NCBI RefSeq assembly: GCF_963576675.1
Contig: NC_088911.1
Coordinates: forward strand, 75,111,256-75,175,255
DNA: 64,000 bases
From: Euphorbia lathyris
Lineage: Eukaryota > Streptophyta > Magnoliopsida > Malpighiales > Euphorbiaceae
Direction: 5' to 3'
The translations under genes and the position numbers were made by a program. Numbering within the stretch: the first letter of the stretch is position 1; each line of letters begins with the position of its first letter. Under the pieces are notes generated by a model. That model made no database searches and had not been told where the DNA came from. It saw only the letters and a program-made list of their open reading frames with translations. Below, in pieces: positions 32,977 to 44,070 of this stretch.

Positions 32977-35900
32977 CACAAATCTCGTGTCTTGTTAGTT
33001 TTGATCTACATATATGAAGAAAAATGTAGTTTTTGCATACTAAGTTTAATATATGTATTAGATATTGGGCATGTATATATGTTTTTCAGACTGTTGTGTG
33101 TGTGTGAAAACAACACAAAATCGCGAAGAATAATGTGTTTTGCAATTTAGGGTTTCTGATTCGGAATAGTACGAATTTCAGTCTCCGTCGAAAGTGTGTG
33201 TCTCAAACCCTAGATTATGTCCATCGTATGGACAAATGAACTTCGCCAACCGCGATTAGAGACCCAAAAACCCTAAATCGGAACAAGTTCTAGAGGCAAC
33301 GAATGATGGGAAGACGGCTTGTGGGCCCCACACACCACCTATGGATCCCACACATCTGTAATTAGATGTCCGCCACGTATGGCACACGTGCCAACCATGC
33401 TACAACACATGGCAATATGCAGTCAATGTGGTGGGCACAGATCCCACACGCCAAGTGTGTGGTGCCCTGTAGTGGTCGTTAGGTCTCCAATTGTTTCCAA
33501 ACTATATCTTTGCAATTTTTCTATTTTGTATAATTTTTGTACAGATCGAATATTTATTTTTGATTTTTAGAATATTCTAACATCATTTTAAATTAACAGA
33601 AAATATTTTTTAATCGTCCAGAAATTATGAAAATTTTGTAAGAATTCCAAAACATCAGATATAACTTTTTGGAGATTTTATATGGATCAAAAATTTGCTT
33701 TTGATTATATATGTTAGTTATTTGTATTTGTACAATTAATAATACTTATGATTTTGCATAGACATGTATTATAAATCATCCAAATTAGCTCGATTTCTAT
33801 ATTAGTTGGTTAAGTTGAAGAACTTATTAAGAAAAATTGAACGTTGCAAATTGGATAGAAGGGTCAAGTGGGATAAGGTGGAAGCAATCATGCTCCACAC
33901 TATGAAGATGTAAAATTTAAATGCAAAAGTTGATGTCGTAGTGCATCTACACTACACCATTTTCCTTTTTAGATGACACAAGATATATGATAATCATTAA
34001 TTTTTTTTCCTGTCATCTGATTGTTTTTTTAGTGATATATTTTTTTTTAAATATTTGTCATCTGAAAGCTTAAGCGTAAAAAACCTCAATTTACATGTGA
34101 CTTTATGCTGCCACGTTTGCCATCCCATAAAAACTTGATGTTAACCGAAAAGGTACATCATTATCAGATGCCACTATTTATAAATCACTGTCATTGTTGT
34201 ATGAAAACTAAAAAGCGGCAAAACTTTAAGTTTCATAGGGGAGCAAAAATTTTCCAAAGTTAGAAACACCCTCAAATTTTATACGGGATATAAAAGCTTA
34301 ATTCTGTAACACTCACCTTCTGAAAAACCTAATTCTTTCACACTCACCTTCTTCATCGAGCTCTGGAAAACCTATTCTTATATCCGGTTCCATCTCCATC
34401 TATGGCATCTGAACTCGTCTTCCTCCTCATGCATTATCAAGTCGACACAATCTTGGTAAGTATCTGTTTAGGGTTTCTTCCTCTGAAATTAATATGTTGG
34501 GTTTCTACATCTCCATATCATTAAATCTGCATTTAACAAAATACACTCTCTGCATGTTTGTTGGGATGAAACCCTAGGTATCAATCCCACTTTCATTTTA
34601 TTTATGTGTAATTTTAGCTTCAATCCTCTTTTACTTTCAGTTGTAATCTCACTTTTTCATTTCATTTATGTGTAATTTTACAGAGATATTGCAAATCAAA
34701 CTCTATCCACACCCCAGTTTATCGATGATAAAAATGATAAAACCCTAGGTATCGTTTGTATTTTAAGATTCAATCTCATTTTCATTTCATTTGTGTAAAA
34801 CTTTTAAGTGTGAGGATGTTTGATAGGGGTGAAAAACCCCTATATTTTAGTACGGTTTCAAAGATTATTTCGTGTCTTTTATTATCGTTTACTGTCTTTT
34901 TATTTGCTTTCATATTGATTTATCTTTGTTTCGTTAATTTTAGGTTTTAATTACTTTTTTAGCATTTTGTTAAATATTCCTAACTTTTATCAAGTATTTT
35001 GCCACTTTTAATAAATTAATATTTCATATGTTATTTTGAGCTTAATCTATACCCAAAATTAAGAAATTAACTTACAAAAAATAAATCAATTTTGACTTGG
35101 TAATTAAAAAAGATTTTTGGTAAAACAATTAATTGATTTTGGGTAATTATCTAATGATATTTTATGAGATTATGTGTAGATTTTTAGCCGTTAAAGTGGA
35201 GATTTTTAAGGTTCGGAATCAGGGGAGTTTCTAACTAGATTCATTGGACTCAGTCTCACTTTCAAATTTGAATAAAAATCCTGCAAAAATATTTATGGCA
35301 GATTCTTAGGATATTTGGAGCTTTTATTTTTTTATTTAAACACTTAGGTTTCCATTTCCAAAGTGAAGCAATTTTATTTCAGAGAATAAATTAGTTTTTC
35401 ATTAATCAGTAATTAGTTTTTAGTTCAGAGTCTGTAATCAGGAATTAGAAATAAGTTCATAGTTTTTAATTAGTTTATAGTTTTTTTAATTAGGTTGTAT
35501 TAAATTTCAGTCATGGTTAGCCATTTTCCATTTTCTTTGTAAAATTTCATGATTGAGCATTCAGAATTATTTATAAATTTCTTTCCGCTTGAGAATTAAT
35601 TCATCATCTTCCATTATGCCATTAACACCTGAAAAAGCTCCATCCACCATTATTCCACAGACTCTCAAGTTTTCATCCACGCCAAGTTCAGAAAGACGAC
35701 CGCTTGAGTCGACATATTTCAAAAGGGATTTTTACCCTCTTGTATCTGTTTAGTTTTATAGATCTATCTATGAATTCTAAATTGGTTGTATCCTAAGACA
35801 CTTTTTTTCTTCATCTTTAATACAATTATCTATTTAGTTTAGCTTTCATGTTTATGAGTTCTTTAATGTCTGCGTAGCATATTGATTGAATCATTCAAAA

Positions 35901-36287
35901 GTCTCAATATTTTCTAGGTACATATTGTGAGGCTAATATGGAGACCGTAGGTATTGATGACACCACAGTAACAGACCTAAATTAATGAACCCTTTGAGTT
36001 AGTCACATCCTGTAACAAAAGAATTGCGTGCTAAGTACCATAGGAGGATAAGTCAGTTCAATCTTTAAGTATGTCTATGCCATATTGAATTCTTTATAAT
36101 CATAAATGGAATGTTGTTTAAATATTTGTTTTATCGTATCACACCATTTTCACTATTGGGAATTTATAAACTGCTCTAGATCACATTAGGAGTAGATTAA
36201 TATAAAAACAAAAACCCAAAATCAATTTACCCATGGCCTAAATAACAATCCAAAACCGAGTACTCTGGTACTTGCGGTATAAATCCT
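32977..36287 (+). other. Copia leader plus inserted non-coding sequence
   Basis: The first about 500 bp (CACACACC/CACACGTG-rich, 33320-33470) reads like a copia leader. A gag should follow shortly but starts only near 36400, so roughly 2.5 kb of extra sequence is inserted. A CACTA-like terminus at 33950 may mark one insertion. From 34400 on the sequence is A+T-rich, with only an exon-like ATG...TTG|GTAAGT at 34402-34455. No recognisable gene. Confidence 0.45.
33950..34120. mobile_element. Possible CACTA (En/Spm) transposon terminus
   Basis: CACTACACCATTTTCC at 33950 is followed by repeated subterminal motifs: GATGACA, GTCATCTGATTG, GTCATCTGAAAG, and ATCAGATGCC further on. A CACTA start with repeated short subterminal motifs is typical of the superfamily. 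The opposite terminus was not found. Confidence 0.4.
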
Positions 36288-36399
36288 GTGGATTTGATAC
36301 ATGGACTTTCCCGATTATTACTTGATAACGACAGGGTACACATATCCCTTAGTGAGTCTTTGAGCATTAGCTCGAGGTGCATCATGCATCAGGGCTTTG

Positions 36400-36918
36400 A
36401 TATCATATTAGCAGATGGGAAGCCTAGAGGTGTAAAAGATGAAGACTGGCGTATAATTCAAAGGAAATTTGTCAACAATACCAAGTTAACTTTTGCTCCC
36501 CAGATTAAAATTATTGTATTGAATGAGTCATCATCCCCTAAAGATATATGGAAGAGTTGGAGAGCACCAATTTGGCGAAGTCATTGGCTAACTAGTTGTG
36601 TCTGAAGATGGATTTGTACACACTCAGAATGGACGGAGGATGTAACATTCTTTACCACATTAATAATTGTAATCAATTAGTATATCAACTATTGAATTTG
36701 GGAGAGAAAATTGAGGAGGAAACATTTCTCTTCTTAGCGTCATTGCCTAGATCTTTAAAGTCGGTGCAAATAATATTAGTAGGAAAAAATACGTTGCAAT
36801 TGAATAATGTGAGGATGGTATTGAAGGAGAGTGAGAGGGTGATGAGAGAAGATGTTAATGGTCCTAAAATTCTCATAGCCGGAGAGGATAGAGCAAGATG
36901 GAGGAACCATAAGAAAGG
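36400..36918 (+). pseudogene. Ty1/copia gag, first part
   Basis: Gag (UBN2/retrotran-gag type) phrases: GVKDEDW, SSPKDIW, SLANKL, DLYTLRM, LLNLGEKIEEE, LASLPRS. A small frameshift near 36560 separates the two open frames. The sequence stops abruptly at 36918, where a solo LTR has been inserted, and resumes at 38609. Confidence 0.75.
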
Positions 36919-38603
36919 TGTTGAGGTTTATGTCCTATAGACAATTGTTTTAGAATATAAATATTAATGAATAAATTGTTTATTTAAATCATTTGTTTTA
37001 ATAAGATATAATATGATTAACTATATATGAAAGGCTTTAATCTTTTGTAAGTAAAAGTAATCCCAAGTTTGTTTGAAGTAGTTCTAAAGTGTTCATACAA
37101 GCATGAAGTGAGACTATACTTTATAATAAGTTAAGTAATATGTTAAAGGGGTTGACATAGTACTGTTGAGACTTGCATGTAACAGTGTTTTCTGTCGAGA
37201 CAGAGAGCTGATCTCACAAGCTTTAGATATGGAGATATATGTTCATCTCATTGGTGTTAGTAGGTATAAGTAATCCTTAGACTCAAACAATCATTAATTA
37301 GTGATTCTGGATTATGGAGTGTGATGCTTTGATTCTGTGCGAGCACGATCCACTACAGGGGAGGCCCTGAGGTGTGCGAGATCAGGGTTGGGTATCACAT
37401 AAAGTAATTACAGGATAGTTAATGATAGATTGAGCATTCGTCACTCCTAATAAGTAGGAGATATATCCAAAGGGCCACTTGTGGTGAATTGACTGAAATC
37501 CTTGCAATGTGGTAGAGTTAAGAATAGAAATGGACATTTCACTAACTTATCTTTCAGAGTTAATTCCACCTGGACAAGTATAACAGACTCTTCGTTCTAT
37601 GTAACATGACACGTTCTGTGGTTATAAGAATTGTGTGAAGGATATAATTGATGAAGGATCGGATTATACTGGACTTAATACGGAAAGGTAAACGTCAGTA
37701 TTCAACCTGGCTTCTTATCGCACTGGGGGAATGTCTAAAGTTCTGCTAGTAACAACTCGCGAAGTCATTCCCTTATATATAAGATGAAATTAATCAGGTT
37801 GAATTAATTCCAATAAATATATATGACTAGCGGCGGTAAGAACCTAATGGGTCGTACATAGGACTTGGAACCGAAGGACAAAATTGTAATTTAGAGGGAT
37901 TGATGTATATGGGCTGAAATTTGTAAATAATGAGGATAATATAATTTAATTAATAATTGTAATTGGATTATAATTGTAAATTAAATTATATGATTATGTG
38001 ATAGTGTTAATTAGAAGTTTTAATGTGATTATAACTCTAATTAATTATCCCTAATATAAATTAATATCTAATTGGATTAGAATTATTATCTAATTATATT
38101 AGGATATGATTAAGATAATAATGCGTATTTATTTAATTATCTAATTAGTAATCCTATTCTGAATTCGATTCTAATTAATTAATTAAACTAATACAACTGC
38201 GGTTAGGATTTGAGGAGACTATAAATAGCCCCTCCCCCTAGGTATTTCGGCCAACTCAAGCATTGGAGGCTAGAAATTATTCCGACATCATCCCGTCTCA
38301 ATTACTCTTTCGTTTACTCTCTCTTTGATCTCTTGTCGATTCCTTTAGAGACAATCAATTTAGATTGCTATTCAGTGGCTGGTTACTAATCGTTTTCTTT
38401 TCTGTTGTTATCATTGTTCGTGATACACAGTTGAGAAGTTGTGGGCACTTTGTTTGCAACCGTAGATTGATCTTCAGAAAAGGTACACTTGTTTGATCCC
38501 TCTTTGTATGAAATAACGATTAACGGATCTTGGGGAAAGGAAATAGATAAAATAGATAAAATTTTATAATTCCGCTGCGTCTAGACTTGTCTATTTTCCT
38601 TCA
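36919..38603 (+). repeat. Nested solo LTR, 1685 bp
   Basis: From TGTTGAGGTT to TTTTCCTTCA. It contains a TATA-like GACTATAAATAG at about 38217 and TTCCGCTGCG near its end. It is flanked by AAAGG (36914-36918) and AAGGG (38604-38608), a 5-bp target duplication with one change. No internal coding region is present, so this is a recombined solo LTR, or an LTR-sized element. The copia gag reading frame continues across it when it is ignored. Confidence 0.75.
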
Positions 38604-38608
38604 AAGGG

Positions 38609-39230
38609 TGACAGTGATCGAAGATCGATATCTAGGAAAAAAGATATGAGTACTGTTGAGTGCTTTTATTGTAATAAACCTAGTCACATGTAATCTTGTT
38701 GCCCATAATTCAAGCAAGAATTGAAGAGCCAACAAGATATGATGAAAGGTAAGGAAAAAGTTGACGATTCCGCTAATGTGGTTGAAGATTGTGATTTTTT
38801 TGTTGACTACTGCGAACAATCTTATTCAAGGCCATTTTGGTTGGGTGTTGGAATCTCCTGCTAGAATTCATATTTATAAAGGCGAGCTTGTTTTGACACT
38901 TTACATGCAGATGGAGGTTTTGGCTACATACTTAATAGGATCAATTCAAAAATAGAGATTGAAGGCATTGGAAGAGTCTCCCTAAAGCTCTACAATGATG
39001 TTGTCAAAATATTTGCTGATATAAAGTTTGTACCTAGTGCTAGAGCAAACATAGTTTCTTTGGATGAATTGGCTTCTCGTGGGTACACGTATGTTGGTAC
39101 TATCAAATTTTATAAGGTGTTCGTTGATATCGCAAGACATGAATGAAAAAATATTTATTATCTGAATGGATGGTCTCTTAGCAAAACGAAGAAGATAACA
39201 GTTACAAAGAGAGTTCACTTTCTAAAACTC
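38609..39230 (+). pseudogene. Ty1/copia gag zinc knuckle and GAG-pre-integrase remnant
   Basis: Continues the gag frame from 36918: a CCHC start CFYCNKPSHM followed by stops, then broken frames leading to FVPSARANIVSLDELASRGY, which matches the pre-integrase 'VPDLRKNLISLGxLDxxGY' phrase. Protease, integrase core and reverse transcriptase are missing. It is a heavily deleted element. Confidence 0.7.
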
Positions 39231-39265
39231 TCGAGATATGTGGGGATTTGGGTAGAGGAAGGATT

Positions 39266-39590
39266 TGTTGGGATAACTCTCCAAATCCCACATTGACAAG
39301 AAGTGAGATTCTCAAAGGTATTCCTCCTATAAATAGGCTTTATACCTAAATAGTTAGAATATCACAATCTCATGTTAGTTAACTAGAGAGAGTTTAACTT
39401 GGATTTTGAATTTGTGAGAGTGAGATTTCTACAGTTTTATCCATCCAAAAATTGTAAATCTTTTATAGTTGAGATTTTAAAAAGCCTAAGATGAGGGTCC
39501 GTGATTTTTATTTTTGTTGAAGAGTTTTTACACTAGAATATCTAACGTTGTTTTTTTTTCTCTATTATTTCTTTTAAGTGGATATTGGTT
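39266..39590 (+). repeat. Copia-type LTR fragment (probable)
   Basis: TGTTGGGATAACTCTCCAAATCCCACATTG start with a TATA-like CCTATAAATAGG about 60 bp on, and ends in T-rich sequence. It is unlike the LTR at 32578, so it is a separate insertion. The 3' end is uncertain. Confidence 0.45.
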
Positions 39591-41000
39591 TTTATATGGT
39601 GACAACGCAATTGTGCATAATTTGAAATGAATGGTACAACAATATTTTGAACCATGTTAATATAATAATATTACAAGATAACAAAATTTAACATATTTTT
39701 GTATAATTGTCTCCTAAATAAAATAATTAGAGAACATAATATTTTGTTTAAAAAAAAATTCCGCGCTTACATTAAAATAAGAAAGAAAAATCATCATTTC
39801 TCTCCGTGTGATTCAAACATATAACATTTCTAAGCATAAATATGCTCTCAACCAACAAGTTAACAATTAGAGAACATAGTATTAACTTAATAGTAACATT
39901 TGTAGATAATATCTTTAAGTTGTTCCATGTAACTACAATATCATAGTTAAGAGATCATAAATTACCATTACCCTTCCACGGATAAAATGATAACCAAGAT
40001 GGTAGTTATAAGAGCCTGTACAAAAAATAGAAAACTAGAGTCAGAATCAAATATTAATAAAAGGCATTAAAAAAACACAACTTTAACTTATTTATTTTGT
40101 TACCTTTTATATAATAATTAGAACTTTAACTTATCATCAAACTTGCTTCATTAAAAAATAAATGTAAGCATTTTAAAATTTTAAAATCAAGAGTATAATT
40201 ATATAAAATTCTAATGTGAAATTAATATAAGATGAAAAAATTACAATTTGATAAATATTATCAAAGTTCATTATAATATTTAATGTTAAAAAACAAAACC
40301 ATAACACAACTTTAAGAAAATAAGTAGTAGAGAATTTATTATTATATATTAGAACTAATATGCATGGCTATATATATATATGTATTTGAAAAAATTCATA
40401 AAAATTATTTTTATTAAATTAAAAATTAAAAATTTATTTATTTATTTATTTATAGTTAAGGGTAATTTTATATTTTTATGGTGAAAATATGTATATAAAA
40501 ATAAATAAATAAACTAAAGAATTAAAACAGAGCCGTCCAAATTGACACATATGTTGGTACTGTCAAATTTGTCTCTCTATATGAGAGGCATTTCTCCTTA
40601 TATAGGTGGTCGTGGTATATCTCCTATATGAGCGATTGTGGTATGTCCTATATATATGAGTGTTATCATGTTTTCTTTTATGGAAAGACAAATTCTTTTT
40701 ATCTATTATTACATATATCCGATTCGTTGAAAAATCATAAAGTCATTTATAGAGAAAAAGACTATGAAGTTGATTTTTGGAGGAGTGTGTTTTACCGCTG
40801 TGTGTCAAAAACAATTTCATACATTGTCTATTATTGTTCTATCACGATCTATAAAATTGGAGATGTACTAATATTTCTAATTAGTCAAGATACTTTTTTT
40901 TGTAACATATTAGTTAAGAAAAATGCGGAAACTATTGCATTGTCTCCACCATATGATTTTAATAAGGTTAAATTTGACGACGATTGACCAAATTCACTTG
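39591..41000. other. A+T-rich intergenic region
   Basis: No recognised gene. A 119-codon open frame at 40628-40987 lacks any known motif and has A+T-rich codons, so I treat it as chance. It contains one copy of a 130-bp repeat. Confidence 0.45.
40316..40455 (+). repeat. 130-bp dispersed repeat, copy 1
   Basis: From AACTTTAAGAAA through AGTAGTAGAGAATTTATT and ATGCATGGCTATATATA to TTATTTATTTATAG. Nearly identical to 43438-43578 in direct orientation. Confidence 0.8.
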
Positions 41001-41029
41001 GTCAGTCACTGATTAAGTGAAAATTACCG

Positions 41030-41108
41030 ATCTCTTAAATACTCAACTCGTACAAAAATTTATTTTACATTTTTTTTCTTTTAATTGTTTTAGTTAAATA
41101 GTTTATTA
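41030..41108. repeat. Left arm of an inverted repeat
   Basis: TCTTAAATACTCAACTCGTAC ... TTTTAATTGTTTTAGTTAAAT pairs with 42545-42607 (TTTAACTAAACAATTAAAAG ... TACGAGTTGAGTATTT). The two arms lie either side of the L1 fragment. Confidence 0.65.
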
Positions 41109-41214
41109 GTTTTTTTTTTTTAAACAAAATAGTTTATTAGTTAAGATATGTTTTTTACTGAAAATTCATCTTTAAATATTTTGTTTCGAGAGATATCACA
41201 ATCATATTTCATGA

Positions 41215-41229
41215 AGAATAAAATATTGA
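41215..41229. repeat. Target-site duplication, 5' side of L1 fragment
   Basis: AGAATAAAATATTGA, identical to 42066-42080. Confidence 0.85.
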
Positions 41230-42065
41230 CGAGTGGCTTCTACAAGCCTTGAGCAACTCAAATATGGAAGAAATAGTTAGAATCTGTTGTGCACTCAAAG
41301 CAATCTGGGACCACAGAAACAGAGTCCTGTGGCACATGAGATGGTGGCCGGCAGACACGGCATGGCAGATCAGTTTGGAGGCTGTTCAGGATTGGAAAGC
41401 CTACCAACAGAAGGCTCCACCTTTGGGCAATCGACACGCGCAAACAACGCTCATACAGACGGCCCCACCGATAGCCGCCCAGCCACTCCCGCATACACAA
41501 GGCACACAGATGAGAGGTAACCAATTCTTGCCAAACCCTCAACATAGATGGAACACGCCTAGCCCGGGCTTTATCAAATGCAATATCGACGGGGCCATTT
41601 TCAATGAATTAGAGTGCAGCGGCATGGGAGCGGTTATTAGGGACGAAAGGGGAACTTTTCTCTTTTGTAGTAGCAGTCTTATCCCAAGCATTAAGGAGCC
41701 ACGCGTCATTGAAGCTCTTGCAATCCGCACAAGTCTGTTGTGGATTGCTAATTTGGGTTATTCTGCGGTTATTTTTGAATCTGATGCTAAGGTTGTGGTC
41801 GACGCTATTCACTCTGAAAAGCAGGACATTTCTGAATTTGGTATGATTGTGGAAGATTGCCGAGTCCTGCTTAGATCCACCTCATCTTTTAAATTAGCTT
41901 TTATTTCTCGCTTAGCGAACAGTGCGGCCCATTCGGTAGCTAGGCATGCCTGTTCCAATGCTAGCGATTTCGTTTCAACTATTGTGCCAGACTGGCTTGT
42001 GAACACTATTTATATGGATGCAAATCCATCATCTATTTAAGTCTGTTTTACAGGTTCAAAAAAAA
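41230..42065 (+). mobile_element. 5'-truncated L1-type LINE
   Basis: 836 bp consisting of the end of ORF2, a short 3' UTR (TTAAGTCTGTTTTACAGGTTC) and a poly(A) tail, between perfect 15-bp target-site duplications. The 5' truncation with poly(A) is the usual product of target-primed reverse transcription. Confidence 0.85.
41249..42040 (+). CDS. C-terminus of L1 ORF2 with RNase H domain (truncated)
   Basis: The frame is open from the truncation point to TAA. Upstream is the linker typical of plant L1 (EEIVRICCALKAIWDHRN), then a Pro/Gln-rich spacer, then RNase H: FIKCNIDGAIF (first Asp), RVIEALAIR (Glu), FESDAKVVVDAI (Asp), RLANSAAHSVARHA. There is no internal stop, so this is a recent insertion. 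No native start codon: the first in-frame ATG (41261) lies within the linker. Not a host gene. Confidence 0.75.
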   Translation: MSNSNMEEIVRICCALKAIWDHRNRVLWHMRWWPADTAWQISLEAVQDWKAYQQKAPPLGNRHAQTTLIQTAPPIAAQPLPHTQGTQMRGNQFLPNPQHRWNTPSPGFIKCNIDGAIFNELECSGMGAVIRDERGTFLFCSSSLIPSIKEPRVIEALAIRTSLLWIANLGYSAVIFESDAKVVVDAIHSEKQDISEFGMIVEDCRVLLRSTSSFKLAFISRLANSAAHSVARHACSNASDFVSTIVPDWLVNTIYMDANPSSI

Positions 42066-42080
42066 AGAATAAAATATTGA
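42066..42080. repeat. Target-site duplication, 3' side of L1 fragment
   Basis: AGAATAAAATATTGA, identical to 41215-41229 and directly after the poly(A) tail. Confidence 0.85.
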
Positions 42081-42170
42081 ATCAACACTTAGTTTGAAAT
42101 TTTTTCTTCAAAAGTTGCCAATTATTCTCTTTCTCCAATTATATATATATATTATTCTCTTTCTCCAATT

Positions 42171-42171
<1 letters not shown>

Positions 42172-42213
<42 letters not shown>
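42172..42213. repeat. (AT)n microsatellite
   Basis: About 21 AT units. Just upstream ATTATTCTCTTTCTCCAATT occurs twice in tandem. Confidence 0.9.
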
Positions 42214-42216
<3 letters not shown>

Positions 42217-42544
42217 GGAATTTTAAAATATAAGAGAGAAGGATGAGAAGAGAGAATACATTAGAGGAGAGCAAAAGAGATGATAGAAAAAATAAAAATA
42301 AAATTTTAAATATATAAAAATATATTTCTAGTATTTAAAATAATAGTATTTTGTAAGTATAGATTTAAAGTTATTACCGAAGTGTAACAGATGTAAAGCT
42401 CGGGTATCACATATGTAATTTACCATTAATTTGTTTTAAATTGATTAAAGTGTTTGAAAATTATTGAATGAAACAAAACTTAGAAACATTATAATGTATT
42501 ATACGAGAATAAAACAATCTGTTATTTAAAAATTATTGACGGAT

Positions 42545-42607
42545 TAATAAATTATTTAACTAAACAATTAAAAGTAAAATAAATTTTCATACGAGTTGAG
42601 TATTTTT
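42545..42607. repeat. Right arm of an inverted repeat
   Basis: Pairs with 41030-41108. Beyond it, an 80-bp insert (42606-42685) is bracketed by the direct repeat CGAGTTGAGTATTT (42592-42605 and 42686-42699). Confidence 0.6.
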
Positions 42608-42802
42608 TTGTTAATGAAAGGCTGGGACGAAAGAGGAAAGCTTGGACATCCCAGCTGGCTGGCACCCCCAAAACAGACCCTCATCCGAGTTGAGTATTTA
42701 AGGGATACTGTAAATTTTTCTTTATCATTTTTTTGGAAAGTGCAGATTTAATCTAATCTACGAAATGATGTAATTATACTCATAAATTGTCAAAACAAGA
42801 AC

Positions 42803-42804
<2 letters not shown>

Positions 42805-42860
<56 letters not shown>
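42805..42860. repeat. (AT)n microsatellite
   Basis: About 28 AT units immediately before the Mutator-type MITE. Confidence 0.9.
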
Positions 42861-42866
<6 letters not shown>

Positions 42867-43383
42867 GGCTTAATAGGCATCCAACCCCTTAAACTTGTAA
42901 CTTTTTTTCACCTGGCCCCCTCAACTTATAGGACAACCTCTCAACCCCCTCAACTCTCTACAAACATCACTTACAGTCCCTTACACCCCCTATGTTCGGT
43001 CAAAATATTGACCCGTGTAGAAAACACGCTTGATTGTTGACCACACCAATGTCACGTGTCACTTTTTTATTAAAATTTTCCATTCTGGCATAAGAATTCT
43101 GATCGAAATCCATCTCTGGTAGTTGCTCGCCGAGCACAAATGGGCTTGCTCGCCGAGCAGGGGTCTCAATGGAAAAATTTAATAAAAAATGACATGTGGC
43201 ATTGGTGTGGTCAACAATCAAGCGTGTTTTCTACATGGGTCAATATTTTGACCGAACATAGGGGTGTAAGGGGCTGTATGTGATGTTTTTGGAGAGTTGA
43301 GGGGGTTGAGAGGTTGTCCCCTAAGTTGAGGGGGCCAGGTAAAAAAAAGTTACAAGTTTAGGGGGCTGGGTGTCTATTAAACC
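42867..43383. mobile_element. Long hairpin MITE, Mutator type, 517 bp
   Basis: Terminal inverted repeats of roughly 200 bp: left GGCTTAATAGGCATCCAACC, right (reverse) GGTTTAATAGACACCCAGCC. They pair through CAACCCCCTCAACTCTC, TTGACC, AAAACACGCTTGATTGTTG and ATTAAA. The central loop repeats GCTCGCCGAGCA twice. It is flanked by the 9-bp TATAAAATT at 42858-42866 and 43384-43392. There is no transposase, so it is non-autonomous. Confidence 0.88.
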
Positions 43384-43437
43384 TATAAAATTTAAACAAA
43401 TCGATTTGACAGTTATTTGACTGTGACATTGGATCTT

Positions 43438-43578
43438 CAAACAACTTTAAGAAACTAAGTAGTAGAGAATTTATTATTATATATTAGAACTAATATGCAT
43501 GGCTATATATATTTGAAAAAATTCATAAAAATTATTTTTATTAAATTAAAAATTAAAAGATTTATTTATTTATTTATA
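43438..43578 (+). repeat. 130-bp dispersed repeat, copy 2
   Basis: Copy of 40316-40455, with a shorter TATA stretch and a few substitutions. Confidence 0.8.
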
Positions 43579-44070
43579 GTAACAATATATTAATAATACA
43601 AGAAATATTTTAGATATTTTGACAAAGTTTTATGTAATTAACTGTGACAGATATATTATTTTAACAAGTATTTTGTAACAATGTTAGTAATTTATTAAAT
43701 ATCTTAGACATAATAGATGTTTGAAAGATCTAATGTGATAATTAAATAACAGTCAAACCAATATTTTCAAATTTTTTTTTGGTAATGTATGGGAAAATAA
43801 ATCTTGATTAGAAATGTTAGAGATAAATTTATACCATTTCATATATTAGAGTCAAATCTGCAGTTTCTTGAAAATATTAGGATCGAATTGGACTGTTGTC
43901 CGTTTAAATTTAGGTTTAACAAGAACCTAAGTTGCCATTTATGCCATAAAAACGGTACATAAGAAGTGTTGTGATAAGTTTAATGATGGGGACGTTTTTA
44001 CTATGAAAGAGATAGAATTTGAGTTTTGGTTTGAGTGTTGTTAAAAATTTATTGATAGCAGTATTGTTCT
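43579..44070. other. A+T-rich intergenic, nothing recognised
   Basis: No gene or clear repeat boundary seen. Confidence 0.4.

Noticed and set aside
40628..40987. 119-codon open frame
   Set aside because: No recognised motif, A+T-driven composition, no exon-like context; likely chance.
42172..42860. CRISPR-like or satellite array
   Set aside because: Only (AT)n microsatellites and one tandem 20-mer pair; no regular spacing of a conserved repeat.
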